Positions 1 through 8,432 of a stretch of DNA of 64,000 bases are shown here, piece after piece. The stretch lies in contig NZ_JAPSLK010000026.1 in assembly GCF_031180885.1 (NCBI RefSeq), positions 15,103-79,102 of the forward strand. The letters run 5' to 3'. The notes below the pieces were generated by a model that saw only the letters and a list, made by a program, of their open reading frames with translations, made no database searches and was not told the DNA's origin. Source of the stretch: Saccharothrix sp. Lineage in GTDB: Bacteria > Actinomycetota > Actinomycetes > Mycobacteriales > Pseudonocardiaceae. Position numbers and translations under genes: made by a program. Within the stretch, counting starts at the first letter, position 1. The number at the start of each line of letters is the position of its first letter.

Positions 1-237
1 GCCGGTGAGCGGGTCGCCGACCTGCGTTCCGGTGGCCGGGTCCCACAACCGCACGGTCGTGTCGCTGCTGCCGGTGGCGATCAGGGTGTGGCCGTCGGGC
101 ATCGGCACCGCCGCCACCGCGTTCACCCAGTCGGTGTGGCCGGTGAGCGGGTCACCGACCTGCGTTCCGGTGGCCGGGTCCCACAACCGCACGGTGCGCA
201 GCCCCGACCCGACACCACCTCCCGGGAACGGCGGCGA
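1..237 (-). pseudogene. WD40-repeat protein remnant, runs off left edge
   Basis: On the minus strand the sequence reads as WD40 beta-propeller blades, with VRLWDPATGTQVGDPLTGH occurring twice at a period of exactly 138 nt (46 residues); the two copies (about 1-56 and 139-196) are almost identical. The gene continues past base 1, which is its 3' side. Its 5' side is broken: a stop (minus strand, 238-240) lies in frame just upstream and there is no ATG or GTG between that stop and the first blade. It is therefore a decapitated fragment of a WD40 protein, possibly originally a longer sensor or kinase-type protein. WD40 blades are protein-interaction scaffolds; nothing more can be said of its role. 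Confidence 0.7.
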
Positions 238-674
238 CTACACAGAGATCTTGGTCAGCGTCGCCCGGTGGCACGCTCGTCCTCCTCGTCGTCCGAGGCG
301 ACGACCGTACCGGGTGTCTCGCGAGAGCCCTTGGCGTTCCTTGCGCCGGGTACTGCTGCTTGCGTTTCCGGCGCGGGTTGGCACACGGCGGGTGGAGGTT
401 TGAGGTCTTACCGGGTCGAACACCGAGATCGGGCCATCAGGCGTTGCCTCCCCCGGGGGGTGTCGGTGAGTGACGGGATGCTCAGCTCTGCTGGTTCGCA
501 TCCGTCCTCGGCGATGGCTATCGGTGCACGCCGCCGACAGCACGGTCACCGGGCAGCCACCACCGACCTCCCACAACCGCAAGCGCGGACCCGGTGTGCG
601 TACTGCGGCCGTCTGGTGGGAGAACCCACCAGACGGCTCGCGCAGGTGGGCAGGTCGACAGACACGGAGGCGAG
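238..674. other. Gap without a recognisable gene
   Basis: Several short open frames cross this stretch on both strands, but none has a convincing start, codon bias or recognisable protein. The only clear signal is a ribosome binding site (GGAGG) at its right end that belongs to the gene at 675. Confidence 0.5.
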
Positions 675-962
675 ATGACGTTCCACGACCCCGGACATCA
701 CGACCCGGTGGTGAACCACGAGTTGGTCCTGGTCCCCACCGCTGGCCTGAGCAGGCTGGTCGCGCAGATGGTCGACCAGCGCGGCCGGACCCGCCGCGCC
801 CGTGACCGCGGGGACACGATGGCCGGCCTCGCCCGCACGATCGGCGCGGCGGGCGCCGGCGCGGAGATCTCGGTGGTGGACGACGACGGGGCGAAGTGGT
901 CGATGACCCTCACCCCGCACCCCGCCGCCGGCACGGACGAGCTGCGGGACAACGCCCGGTGA
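675..962 (+). CDS. Small hypothetical protein preceding a sigma-like gene
   Basis: A 95-residue soluble protein that I do not recognise. The start is set by GGAGG four bases upstream of ATG 675. The N-terminus is His/Asp-rich (MTFHDPGHHDPVVNHELVL), followed by an Arg-rich stretch (QRGRTRRARDRG) and a C-terminal part that could form a short beta-hairpin. Its stop overlaps the GTG of the next gene (GTGA), so it is translationally coupled to the sigma-like protein and probably belongs to the same regulatory operon. No catalytic motif or membrane segment is visible. It could be an accessory or anti-sigma-like partner, but that is only inferred from position. Confidence 0.6.
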   Translation: MTFHDPGHHDPVVNHELVLVPTAGLSRLVAQMVDQRGRTRRARDRGDTMAGLARTIGAAGAGAEISVVDDDGAKWSMTLTPHPAAGTDELRDNAR

Positions 963-1633
963 CCGGCGGCGCGCACGCGGACCTGGAGCACCCCGACGGC
1001 CGAGAACCCGACGGCCCGCTCGACAATGCCCCGGATGACGCTGGCGACGACGCGGAGTTCACCGCGATCCTGCACCGACTGTGGGACGAGCTGCTCGCCT
1101 ACATCGGGCGCCGGGTGCGGCCCGACGAACAGCACCTGGTGCAGGACTTGGCCAACCAGGCGGCGGAAGACCTGTACGTGCAGTGGCGCAAACGCCGCGG
1201 CGCGATCGAGGACGACCTCGCCGCGGCGATGGTCCGCCAGTCGGTGAAGGGAGACCTGGCCAACCACCGTGCCAAACAGACCCGCCGGCGCACGGATCCC
1301 GTCGCGGTGGATGACCAGGCGTTGGCCGACCACGCCGACCCCGCCGCCGAGTCCGAACTCTCGGCCGTGCTCGGCCGCGTCGACCACGAACGCCTGCTCG
1401 CCGAGCTGCCTCGGCTGCTCACCCAACGTCAACGCCAGGTCGTGCTGGCCGTCGACGTCGACGGGCTCACCCAGGCCCGCGCCGCCCGGCAGCTGGGACT
1501 CAGCGTCCGGGGCTTGCAGGAGCAGCGCAAAGCCGCGTTGCGCAGGCTACATCGTCACCTGACCTCACCACCTGCCGACACCACACCCGCCGGAGCCACG
1601 CCCACGCCGACCACCAGCAGGGACACCCGATGA
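959..1633 (+). CDS. Sigma-70-like (ECF-type) regulatory protein
   Basis: A 224-residue protein with the layout of a short sigma factor. Residues about 30-75 resemble a region-2 helical segment (LHRLWDELLAYIGRR, then the acidic/aromatic QAAEDLYVQW). Residues about 145-205 form a region-4-type helix-turn-helix: LPRLLTQRQRQVVLAV, then a GLTQARAARQLGLS recognition-helix pair. An Arg/Lys-rich segment follows and the tail is Thr/Pro-rich and disordered. By family, such proteins direct RNA polymerase to a small set of promoters. The region-2 match is weaker than region 4, so a sigma-like DNA-binding regulator remains possible. GTG 959 overlaps the upstream stop, and the stop overlaps the next ATG (ATGA). 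Confidence 0.7.
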   Translation: MTGGAHADLEHPDGREPDGPLDNAPDDAGDDAEFTAILHRLWDELLAYIGRRVRPDEQHLVQDLANQAAEDLYVQWRKRRGAIEDDLAAAMVRQSVKGDLANHRAKQTRRRTDPVAVDDQALADHADPAAESELSAVLGRVDHERLLAELPRLLTQRQRQVVLAVDVDGLTQARAARQLGLSVRGLQEQRKAALRRLHRHLTSPPADTTPAGATPTPTTSRDTR

Positions 1634-2721
1634 CCCACAACCCGCCCACCCTGGCCGACCTCCGCCGCCGCCTCGCCGACCGCGACCCGCACACCGCCGC
1701 CGACCGCGAGCAGCGCATCGACTCGTGGCTGCTCGGCCGCGACGCGCAGGCCGTGGCCGAAGGGCACCTGGCCGCCGGCGACCTCGACGCCGCCCGCGAC
1801 GCGTACACGATCGCCGCCCGCCACGGCGCGCCCGACGCCCAGGCCATGCTCGACGCCGTGGCCGCACTCACCGAAGCCGCCGACAGCCCCGAGATCCGCG
1901 CTGCCGCCGCCGAACACGCACTCACCGGCGGCAGCGACACCGGCGGGCGGATCGAGCCCGACCTGCTCGCCCACCGCGCGCTGACCGGTACCGCCTTGCT
2001 GCACAGCATCCGGACCGCGCAGCAGGCCGCCGAACACGACCGCACTCGCGCCGCTGACACCCTCACCGCCGCGCTACTCGCCACCTCCGCCGTCCTAGCC
2101 GACGCCCACACCCGCGCCGAAACCATCACCGCGCGGGCCCGTGCCGATGCAGCCCGCACTTCCCTCACTGCCCCCGCCACCGACGTCGTCATCGACGGCC
2201 AGAGCCGTGTGCACGCCGCCCTCGCCCTCGCCCTCGACCGGTTGCATCGACGCGACCGGCACCGGGACGCCTTCGCGAACCTCGTCCAAGGGGTTGCCGC
2301 ACACCGGGCCACCACCGGCTCGGTCGAGCGGGCAGCCGAGATCGCCCGCTCCTGCGCCATCCCCGGCCACCCTGACCATCCCGTCGCGTCCGTGCTGTCC
2401 CCCTCCGGGGGGTTGATCGTGGAGGCGAAATTCGTCCACCCGTCCGCGGATGTCCTGGCTGCGCTCGACCGTTTCGAGGCCCAATTGTTCGTCTCCGGCG
2501 CACGGACCAGAGGACTGTGGCTGCCCAACTCGGACCTGCATCGGCACGACCCCACCACCCGACCACGACAAGCGCTCGATCGCGACCAACTCGTCCTCGC
2601 CCTCACCGAACTCGCCGACCACGACCCCGACCTGCTCCACGCCGCCGCACGCCACGCCCGCCACACCCACCCAGACCGCCGCGACCACGCCCACACCGAC
2701 GCCCAACCCCTGCCCGCCTGA
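1630..2721 (+). CDS. Unknown helical protein coupled to the sigma-like gene
   Basis: A 363-residue protein starting in an ATGA overlap with the sigma-like gene. The N-terminal third (about 20-110) looks like short helical repeats (GHLAAGDLDAARDAYTIAARHGAPDAQAML is TPR/Sel1-like; only key positions are meant). The middle is Ala/Arg-rich helix. The C-terminal half (about 180-363) is a distinct globular part with conserved-looking motifs SRVHAALALALDRL and GGLIVEAKFVHPSADVL, then a His/Asp-rich tail. No signal peptide or membrane helix is seen. The coupling suggests it works with the sigma-like protein, for example as a partner or antagonist. I know no family for it. Confidence 0.6.
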   Translation: MTHNPPTLADLRRRLADRDPHTAADREQRIDSWLLGRDAQAVAEGHLAAGDLDAARDAYTIAARHGAPDAQAMLDAVAALTEAADSPEIRAAAAEHALTGGSDTGGRIEPDLLAHRALTGTALLHSIRTAQQAAEHDRTRAADTLTAALLATSAVLADAHTRAETITARARADAARTSLTAPATDVVIDGQSRVHAALALALDRLHRRDRHRDAFANLVQGVAAHRATTGSVERAAEIARSCAIPGHPDHPVASVLSPSGGLIVEAKFVHPSADVLAALDRFEAQLFVSGARTRGLWLPNSDLHRHDPTTRPRQALDRDQLVLALTELADHDPDLLHAAARHARHTHPDRRDHAHTDAQPLPA

Positions 2722-3336
2722 CCGCTCGGCGAACCCGCCACCAACCTCGTCGCCACCCAACCCAACAGGCCGGGCCCGGCCGCAGCAGCCGCCGGGCCCG
2801 GCGGGAGCCGTGTCCGTGCCAGGTCCTGCACCGGTGACGCATCCGGGAGTTGATCGGGCGGCGGTCGAGCTGGCTCACTGACGCGGCCCGCGTCGAGTGC
2901 GGGCGAGGCGGCCGACGGTGGAGCGGCAGAACCTCGTGAGCCCGCGCAGATGTCCTCCACCATCGTGGCCAGCACGCCGGTCAAATCCCAACCTGACATA
3001 TACGTCGTCCGCTGTGCAGTACACGTCGTCGCACGGGTCGGGAACGTGATCGTGGCGTTGCACCGGGATTGCTTTTAGCCCGCCCGACGGCCAGGCCGAA
3101 CAGTGGGAGCGCGCCACCGTAGAGGCGATGGAACATACCGTCCGGCACTACTGCGACTAGGGATGGTGGTGCGGCGGATAGTCCATGCAAGCGACGTGGT
3201 GCGCTCTGCACCGTGGGCAGGCTTCGGGCGTAGTCCGGCCGTCCTCATTGGACCGGGCGGTCCCACCCGGCAACACGTCCGGGTGACTCCGACCGCTGGC
3301 ACTGCGGCAGCCTCGCCGTGGGGCCGATGAAGGTGC
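2722..3336. other. Gap; likely end of the sigma operon
   Basis: No gene I can support. Apart from the hairpin at 2769-2802, the stretch carries only short, low-quality open frames on both strands. Less GC-rich patches (around 2985-3075) may contain the promoter for the following string, but I see no clear -35/-10 pair. Confidence 0.4.
2769..2802 (+). terminator. Paired GC-rich palindromes, probable terminator
   Basis: The 12-base palindrome GCCGGGCCCGGC occurs twice (2769-2780 and 2791-2802) separated by ten bases, 48 bases after the stop of the gene ending at 2721. The two copies can pair with each other or fold individually, giving a strong hairpin. No T-run follows, as is usual in high-GC actinomycetes. 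Confidence 0.5.
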
Positions 3337-4050
3337 ATGGACGTCGGATCGACGCCCTCACTCGGGGACCGCGTGTTGTTCACCGCCTTGGTGTCGCTCG
3401 CTGCCCTAGCCGAGCGGGCCGAGGCGGTCACGGCGCGACTCGCCGCCGAAAGCGACGCTGCACGCGCCCGGCGGGAGGCGCAGCACGCCAACGACAGCGC
3501 CAGCGCCGCCCTGGCCGGCGTCGACGCCCTTACCGACCAGCTCCGGGACGCCACCAGCAGGGCGGAGACCGCCACGACCGAGCTGGCCACCCGCACCGTA
3601 GAGCTGGCCACCTCCCGGAACCGGACCGCGGAGTTGGTCACCGAACTGGTCACGATCCGCCGGGAGCACGAGCGGCAAATGGCGTCGATCGCTCACGAAG
3701 CACGCTCGCGGGAAGCCGCCCTGCGACAGAACCTCGAATGCACCCACGAGGTCAGGCTGGGCGGACAGCAGGCCGAGGCGCGCGTCGAACGTGACCGCCG
3801 TGACCAAGCCGCCGAGGACAAGGTCGACCGGCTTACCGGAGCGTTGGGCGCTGCCCGTGTCCAAGTTGGTCAGACCGCCGCGTTGCAGGCCGAACTCGAC
3901 CGGCTCTGGATGCGTCTTGCCCGGTTGGCCGCCGCACCCGAGGCGTCCGGATCGCTGCTTCAGGCTGTGGTGCTGGTGCTGCTGGAAGCCTCTCCCGACG
4001 ATTCCGACGGAGAGCGCGGTGCAGGCGACGTCGAGGAGGGGCGGGCGTGA
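3337..4050 (+). CDS. Coiled-coil protein
   Basis: A 237-residue protein, almost entirely predicted coiled coil from about residue 20 to 205. It has dense Ala/Glu/Arg/Thr heptads (AERAEAVTARLAAESDAARA, later TELATRTVELATSRNRTAEL). The C-terminal acidic tail is DGERGAGDVEEGRA. This composition is like plasmid KfrA-type or SMC-like accessory coils, but I see no N-terminal helix-turn-helix, so the name KfrA is not justified. Its stop overlaps the GTG of the pentapeptide-repeat gene, so the two are coupled. ATG 3337 has no strong Shine-Dalgarno; GTG 3373 is an alternative start. Confidence 0.65.
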   Translation: MDVGSTPSLGDRVLFTALVSLAALAERAEAVTARLAAESDAARARREAQHANDSASAALAGVDALTDQLRDATSRAETATTELATRTVELATSRNRTAELVTELVTIRREHERQMASIAHEARSREAALRQNLECTHEVRLGGQQAEARVERDRRDQAAEDKVDRLTGALGAARVQVGQTAALQAELDRLWMRLARLAAAPEASGSLLQAVVLVLLEASPDDSDGERGAGDVEEGRA

Positions 4051-5426
4051 GTGCACCGTGGACCTCCGCCGTCCGACTGGCTCACGGCCTGGACCGGCGA
4101 TTGTCCGAATTGTGGCGCACCTGCGCGGCCGACGACTGCGGCGCCGTCCCGGCCGGCCGGCGCGATGAGGGGATCCACTGCCTGCGTCACCTCCCCGAAC
4201 CGCAGGCGCGCAAGGACGCGGTCAAGGCGATGCTGCGCACGCGGACCGCGACACGGACCGGCGGCTCGATCGTCGTGGTGGACCTGCGGGGCACGACCTT
4301 CGACTCGCGCCTGCTCCAGGAGACCCTCCAGACGGTGCGCCGCGTTCAACCCGCCGAGGACGCGCCGGCGTTGAGCTGGTCGTTCCGAGGGTGCGTCTTC
4401 ACCGGTCCCGCGAGGTTCACCGACATGCAGTTCGGAGGCACGAGCCACCCCGAGGAGGACTACGCCGACTTCAGCGATGCCCGCTTTCACGACGAGGCGG
4501 AGTTCACGGCCGCGCGCTTCCACGGAAGGGTGTACTTCCAGGGCACGGGATTCACCACCGTCCACTTCGACGAGGCAGTGTTCGGTCGGGACGCCTGGTT
4601 CCTGGGCACGCGCTGCGACACAGCGATCTTCAGCGACACGACGTTCTACGGGCCAGCCAACTTCCTTGACGTGACGGCCGACTCGGCGTTGGTCCTCACC
4701 AGCACGACCTTCGACGGGCCCGCGCACCTGGACCGGATCACCGCCCCGGTCGTGGACGTGGGGCAGGCGGTGTTCGCCAAGCGTGCCACGCTACACGTCG
4801 CGGGTGACTGCGTGGCCGACCACGCCCGCTTCGACGACGGTGTCGCCGTGCGGCTTCAGCCTCGACCGACCGGCGTGTCGACCCTGAGCCTGACCGGTGT
4901 CAGTCTGGGGGCCCAGTCCACCATCACCGGCGAGGTCCCACACCCCGAGCAGGACGACGCGGCGCCCGCCGAACACGGTGAACCCGTCCCTGCAACGCCG
5001 CCAACCGGCAGCTTTTTCCGACGAGGGCGCGGACTTGGAGGTGTCCGCGATCCGCCCAACTCGGTCGACCTTCATGCACACCTCAGGGTCCGGCGCGTTC
5101 TCCGGGTTGCGACGTTCAGGCGAGAGCGCTTCCTGCCACGTTGCCGTGATGGTTCGATCACGCACCGTGAGGAAGCTGGCTGCGTTAGTCGTCGTTGGAC
5201 TCGCCCTCTACTACGTCTTCCTCTCCGGAGACGACAGGAAGTTCGAGTGCGTCCAAGCCGCCGCGTTCGGACTGGGCGTGGCAGGCGCCCAGGACGAGGA
5301 ACGCGCCTGCACGATCGAGATCGAGCAGGCCGCGGTGGACCGGCAGTGGGCCTCGGCCACGTGGGACCAGCTCAAGGCCAGCAAGCGGATCGTGACCACG
5401 GCCTGGTACTACTACGCGGACGGTGA
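4047..5426 (+). CDS. Pentapeptide-repeat protein, C-terminus doubtful
   Basis: GTG 4047 follows GAGGAGGGG and overlaps the upstream stop. Residues about 1-55 hold a small Cys-containing motif (CAADDCG, then CLRHLPE). Residues about 110-275 are pentapeptide-type repeats with the central aromatic pattern, e.g. ADFSDARFHDEAEFTAARF, which fold into a right-handed quadrilateral beta-helix. The family often acts as a scaffold, and some members mimic DNA. Beyond about residue 320 (base about 5000) the frame becomes Arg-rich and random-looking and overlaps the next gene by 278 bases. That gene's frame is clearly coding there, so the natural protein may end or shift frame near 5000-5140. Either this copy is frameshifted, or its tail is not meaningful. 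Confidence 0.6.
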   Translation: MSAPWTSAVRLAHGLDRRLSELWRTCAADDCGAVPAGRRDEGIHCLRHLPEPQARKDAVKAMLRTRTATRTGGSIVVVDLRGTTFDSRLLQETLQTVRRVQPAEDAPALSWSFRGCVFTGPARFTDMQFGGTSHPEEDYADFSDARFHDEAEFTAARFHGRVYFQGTGFTTVHFDEAVFGRDAWFLGTRCDTAIFSDTTFYGPANFLDVTADSALVLTSTTFDGPAHLDRITAPVVDVGQAVFAKRATLHVAGDCVADHARFDDGVAVRLQPRPTGVSTLSLTGVSLGAQSTITGEVPHPEQDDAAPAEHGEPVPATPPTGSFFRRGRGLGGVRDPPNSVDLHAHLRVRRVLRVATFRRERFLPRCRDGSITHREEAGCVSRRWTRPLLRLPLRRRQEVRVRPSRRVRTGRGRRPGRGTRLHDRDRAGRGGPAVGLGHVGPAQGQQADRDHGLVLLRGR

Positions 5427-5742
5427 GCGGCGGGAGGTCCAGAGCGGCGTTTCCGGTTCGGATGCGGCGCTTGAGGCGATGCTGGACGCCGGGATCGACG
5501 AGCCGACGGCCGCGCGGCTCAAGACGCACGTCGAGATGAAGATCGCCGCCGAGATGATCGAGAAGGACGAACCCGACGTGGTGATCGTGATCAATCATCC
5601 GGGCGGCATGTGCGCCCCTGTGGACCGCGATGGGTGTTACGACGTCATGCCCAGGCTGCTGTCCGCCGAGAACCGGCTGGCAGTGTGGTGGAAGGACAGA
5701 GACGGCGTCCTGCAGCGCAGGCCGTTCGCGGGGACGAGGTGA
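5149..5742 (+). CDS. SCP1.201-like (DddA-type) deaminase with signal anchor
   Basis: A 197-residue protein whose C-terminal part carries the zinc-deaminase pattern of the SCP1.201 family: HVE (His127, Glu129), then VVIVINHPGGMC (Cys155) and DGC (Cys163), followed by MPRLL and LAVWW. By family this fold deaminates cytosine; DddA-type members act on double-stranded DNA and serve as interbacterial toxins. The N-terminus has a membrane segment (VRKLAALVVVGLALYYVF, about residues 7-25), so it may be secreted or anchored; the middle is a short helical domain. ATG 5149 was chosen because the frame becomes clearly coding there. The stop overlaps the GTG of the Imm1-like gene. The family assignment is good; substrate and delivery route are inferred. 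Confidence 0.7.
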   Translation: MVRSRTVRKLAALVVVGLALYYVFLSGDDRKFECVQAAAFGLGVAGAQDEERACTIEIEQAAVDRQWASATWDQLKASKRIVTTAWYYYADGERREVQSGVSGSDAALEAMLDAGIDEPTAARLKTHVEMKIAAEMIEKDEPDVVIVINHPGGMCAPVDRDGCYDVMPRLLSAENRLAVWWKDRDGVLQRRPFAGTR

Positions 5743-6290
5743 GCGACGGGATGGGCAGCATGCGTAGCTGGGCCGAACACGGAGTGACCGAGCACGACTG
5801 GACGATCTCGGGCACCCTCCAGGTCCACGGCGCGACCTATGGACTCGGCTTCACAGCCAGAGCGGAGCTGGCGAGGTTCCTCGACTTCGCCGCCGGAGCG
5901 GACGGGCAGCCCTACGCCGCACGCCTCACACGACACCGGGCCGTCAGGCCGGTCACCGAGCAGGACCGGCTCTCGGAACTGGATTTCCACTTCGACCCGG
6001 CCCACGGCGTCGGTGCCGCGCTGCTCCGTGTCGCCGACGGCCCCGACCGGGCAAGCTCGTACTGGTTCACCGGCGGCTCACCCGATGGCGCCCGCCTGGC
6101 CGCGACCGTGCCCGCCGACATCGAACTGGTCTACGACACGTGGAACCCGGCCGAAACCAGGTTTCCCCGCTCCTCGTGGATCACCCTGCCCGAGCTGTGG
6201 TCAGCGGTGCTGGAGTGGGCCTTCGGCGAGCACTACCCGCCCGACGTCGTTTCCTGGACCGCCGTCCCGCCCCCGACAGGCCGTCTCTAG
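5739..6290 (+). CDS. Imm1-like immunity protein
   Basis: A 183-residue soluble protein beginning at a GTG that overlaps the deaminase stop (GTGA). The C-terminal third has the Imm1-like pattern: a strand, YDTWNPAE, FPRSSWITLPELWSAVLEWA, then PPDVVSWTAVP. Imm1 proteins are known partners of SCP1.201-type deaminases and bind and block the active site. No signal peptide is present, which fits a cytoplasmic antidote protecting the producer. Similarity is by pattern only, so the exact immunity family is uncertain, but position immediately after a toxin-type deaminase strongly supports the role. ATG 5751 and ATG 5760 are alternative starts. Confidence 0.6.
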   Translation: MSDGMGSMRSWAEHGVTEHDWTISGTLQVHGATYGLGFTARAELARFLDFAAGADGQPYAARLTRHRAVRPVTEQDRLSELDFHFDPAHGVGAALLRVADGPDRASSYWFTGGSPDGARLAATVPADIELVYDTWNPAETRFPRSSWITLPELWSAVLEWAFGEHYPPDVVSWTAVPPPTGRL

Positions 6291-6631
6291 ATGTTCAGAT
6301 CGCGTACGTGCCGGCATCGCGCAGGGCGGTGGCCGGCGTCGTGGGACTTCGCCCTGGATCAGGGCGAAGCCGACGGTGCCAGCCGGTCTTGGCTGCCTGC
6401 GACTGCGCCGCGCACCTGACCGACGGGCCGGCTGCTGGACGACACCCTGTTGACCACGAAGACCAGCGCGGCGGACAGTCCTGAGTATCGCTCGATTAGT
6501 CGGACGCGACAGCGAAGTTTCGAAACCATGCGAATGGCCGTGTGTCGTAACACAGGAGCTGCCGGCTCTCTGCCAGCATGAGCTGCAATTGTCGTCGAGG
6601 GCAGTCGATCGTTCGACGCAGGGTGGGCCGG
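6291..6631. other. Gap with two palindromes upstream of the next gene
   Basis: No gene is supported. The stretch is less GC-rich near 6480-6560 and contains two perfect palindromic sites, listed separately, in the position expected for a promoter/operator of the gene at 6632. Confidence 0.45.
6517..6554 (+). promoter_or_regulatory. Possible operator: two short palindromes
   Basis: GTTTCGAAAC (6517-6526) is a perfect 10-base palindrome, and TGTGT-CGTA-ACACA (6541-6554) has perfect five-base arms. They lie 78-115 bases before the start at 6632 in a locally AT-richer stretch. This looks like a regulator binding region; no regulator can be assigned. Confidence 0.35.
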
Positions 6632-7597
6632 ATGTACGCCAAGATCGATCCGAAGCAATGGCCCGGTCGGGTCGTGCCGGAGGACGAGAGCCACGTCGCC
6701 TCGGCCGTTGAGTCGTTGTGTCTGCGCGCCCAGTGGCACGACGCCGACCGCGACAAGATCACCTCGGTGGTGCAGCGATGGTTCGACCGCGGCTGGTGTG
6801 TCGACGCCATCCTGCGGGCCGTGGACCTGATGCCCGACGGCAGGTTGCAGCGCCGCAAGAGCGAGAAGCAGGACCCGCATTCCTTCCTCAAGGACCGGCT
6901 GCGGTTCTGGTTCGCCGACGAGGGCGCCGACAGCGCCACGGAGCCGAGAGACCCGCCAGTCCAGGGCATGACGTTCGCGATGTGGTGGGCGATCAACCGC
7001 CGCAACGAGCGGATCAACCGGCTCCGGCGGCGCAAGCCGACGCTCGGCGCCGAAGGTGAGCAGGCACGGCGTTTCGCGACGGGGTACGCCCGAGGTCTGC
7101 GTCGCGACTCCATCGCCAACGCTCGGGAGAAGGGCAAGCGGCGGGAACAGGCGCTGGATGATCTTCTGTCCGAGGGGGCATCACCGCCTCCGCTGGAACA
7201 GTCACGCCGCCGTGCCCGCCGCAAGGTCGTGAACAAGCTGGTGTGCGGCTGGGTTGCCCGGCAAGAGGTCATCGCCAACGATCCGGCGGTTCTACGGGCG
7301 CTGCACGTCGTGCTCGCTTCCACGAACCACCCGACTCCGGAGTCTGTCCGGTGTCTGCACAACGCCGTCCGCGCGGCGCGGTGGAAGGCGCAGATGGCGC
7401 ACCTGGAAGCGCTGGTGACCTCGGCAGGAGACAAGTCTGCGCCGCATCTGAGCCGGGAGGCCCTGCGCGTCCTGCGCTACGTCGACCAGGCCGTCGAGGA
7501 AAACCTTCCGTTCAACGTGCTGGTATTCCTGCTCCGCAACGACGTTCCACTCAGCACCAACAAGGCGGCCGCCGACAGCCGTGAACATGCTTCGTGA
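6632..7597 (+). CDS. Hypothetical protein, possibly plasmid replication related
   Basis: A 321-residue basic protein. The chosen start is ATG 6632 (MYAKIDPKQWPGRV); an in-frame ATG at 6578 would add a short Arg/Cys-rich extension. Residues about 30-90 contain a compact helical module (VVQRWFDRGWCVDAILRAVD, then LMPDGR and a charged FLKDRLRFWF). This resembles modules I associate with actinomycete mobile-element proteins that pair with replication or DNA-binding functions. The middle is Arg/Lys-rich (RRNERINRLRRRKP) and could bind nucleic acid. The rest is helical, with no membrane or secretion signal. I cannot name a family; a DNA-associated role is inferred from charge and context. Confidence 0.6.
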   Translation: MYAKIDPKQWPGRVVPEDESHVASAVESLCLRAQWHDADRDKITSVVQRWFDRGWCVDAILRAVDLMPDGRLQRRKSEKQDPHSFLKDRLRFWFADEGADSATEPRDPPVQGMTFAMWWAINRRNERINRLRRRKPTLGAEGEQARRFATGYARGLRRDSIANAREKGKRREQALDDLLSEGASPPPLEQSRRRARRKVVNKLVCGWVARQEVIANDPAVLRALHVVLASTNHPTPESVRCLHNAVRAARWKAQMAHLEALVTSAGDKSAPHLSREALRVLRYVDQAVEENLPFNVLVFLLRNDVPLSTNKAAADSREHAS

Positions 7598-8279
7598 TGC
7601 ACTCCTTCAGGGCTCGGCCGTCGCCTCAGGGCCCTTACGGACCGCCGGGTTCGCGGCCTGGCACTCACGCCTCCGGGTGACCCTGCGAAGCCGCTCTGCC
7701 GATGGCTTGCGGACACCTCGGCAGCTTGAGCAAGGTGGGCGGCAGCCTGCACGGCCATGAGGACTCCTGGCACTGGCGGGAAGGTGCGAGGCTGCCAGAT
7801 CACCGGGTCGGCTGGCCGCCGCTCGGCAACATTGTGACCTGACCGGGGGAGCACCGGTCCGGGGAGGCGCTGTTCCCGACGGTACGGCTGCTCCCGCGGC
7901 GTAGTCGTCGCCGGCGTCAGCGCGAGTGCGCAACTCGTTCGACTCGCCCCGCCTCAACAGCAGTTCGGCCAACCGCCCGGCGGCGTTGACGCTGCCGGCG
8001 TCGGAGCAAGGGCGTAGAAGCGACAGCCGATGTCACGGCTTCCCGGCCCTCCGCCACGCCGCCGGACGCCGACACGGATAGGGCGTCCTTCGTCCTCATC
8101 ACCCCGAACGACGCGCTGACCACCGCGTCGCCGACATCCGCAGCGCGCACGGGCTGTGGGCGCGCGTCGCCGGCGTCTCCCGGTCGCCGCCGCGAGCATG
8201 CGCGACCCAGCGGCGCCACTTACTTGACGACCGGCCCCACACCCACGCGTCCACCTGTCCCGCTTGGACGGTTCGGACG
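7598..8279. other. Gap without a recognisable gene
   Basis: About 680 bases with no supported gene. Short overlapping frames exist on both strands but have poor, Arg/Ser/Pro-rich translations. It may be decayed coding DNA, since the next segment begins with a duplicated gene end. Confidence 0.4.
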
Positions 8280-8408
8280 GGCATGCCATTCGTGATGTGA
8301 TCACTCAGTCGTCAGCAGGATTTGGCCTGGCAGCTTCGGGTCACTAGTCCAGATGGTCACCACGGAGATCACCTGGGTGACTGCCACGACAGTGTCTGCG
8401 GTCGACAG
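8280..8408. repeat. 129-bp diverged duplicate, copy 1
   Basis: This segment aligns without gaps to 10601-10729, offset 2321 bases, with roughly 16-18 mismatches by eye. Copy 2 is the 3' end of the 640-residue minus-strand gene; copy 1 retains its reading frame but not the rest of the gene. Confidence 0.8.
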
Positions 8409-8411
8409 GAG
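8301..8411 (-). pseudogene. 3'-terminal fragment of a 640-residue-protein paralogue
   Basis: On the minus strand the last 36 or so codons read STADTVVAVTQVISVV then IWTSDPKLPGQILLTTE and stop. This matches the C-terminus of the intact gene at 10622-12544 almost residue for residue (SVVSIWTGDPSLPGQILLTTD there). Upstream of this tail the similarity stops abruptly and a plus-strand gene begins. It is the leftover end of a second copy that was deleted or replaced. Because the differences are largely synonymous or conservative, the copy was once functional. Confidence 0.7.
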
Positions 8412-8432
8412 GAGATCGCCGAGGCCGCGCGG

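Noticed and set aside
1500..2999. 499-residue minus-strand frame
   Set aside because: Antisense shadow of the sigma-like and following gene; Ser/Ala/Arg-rich translation without domains, while the plus strand shows coupled genes.
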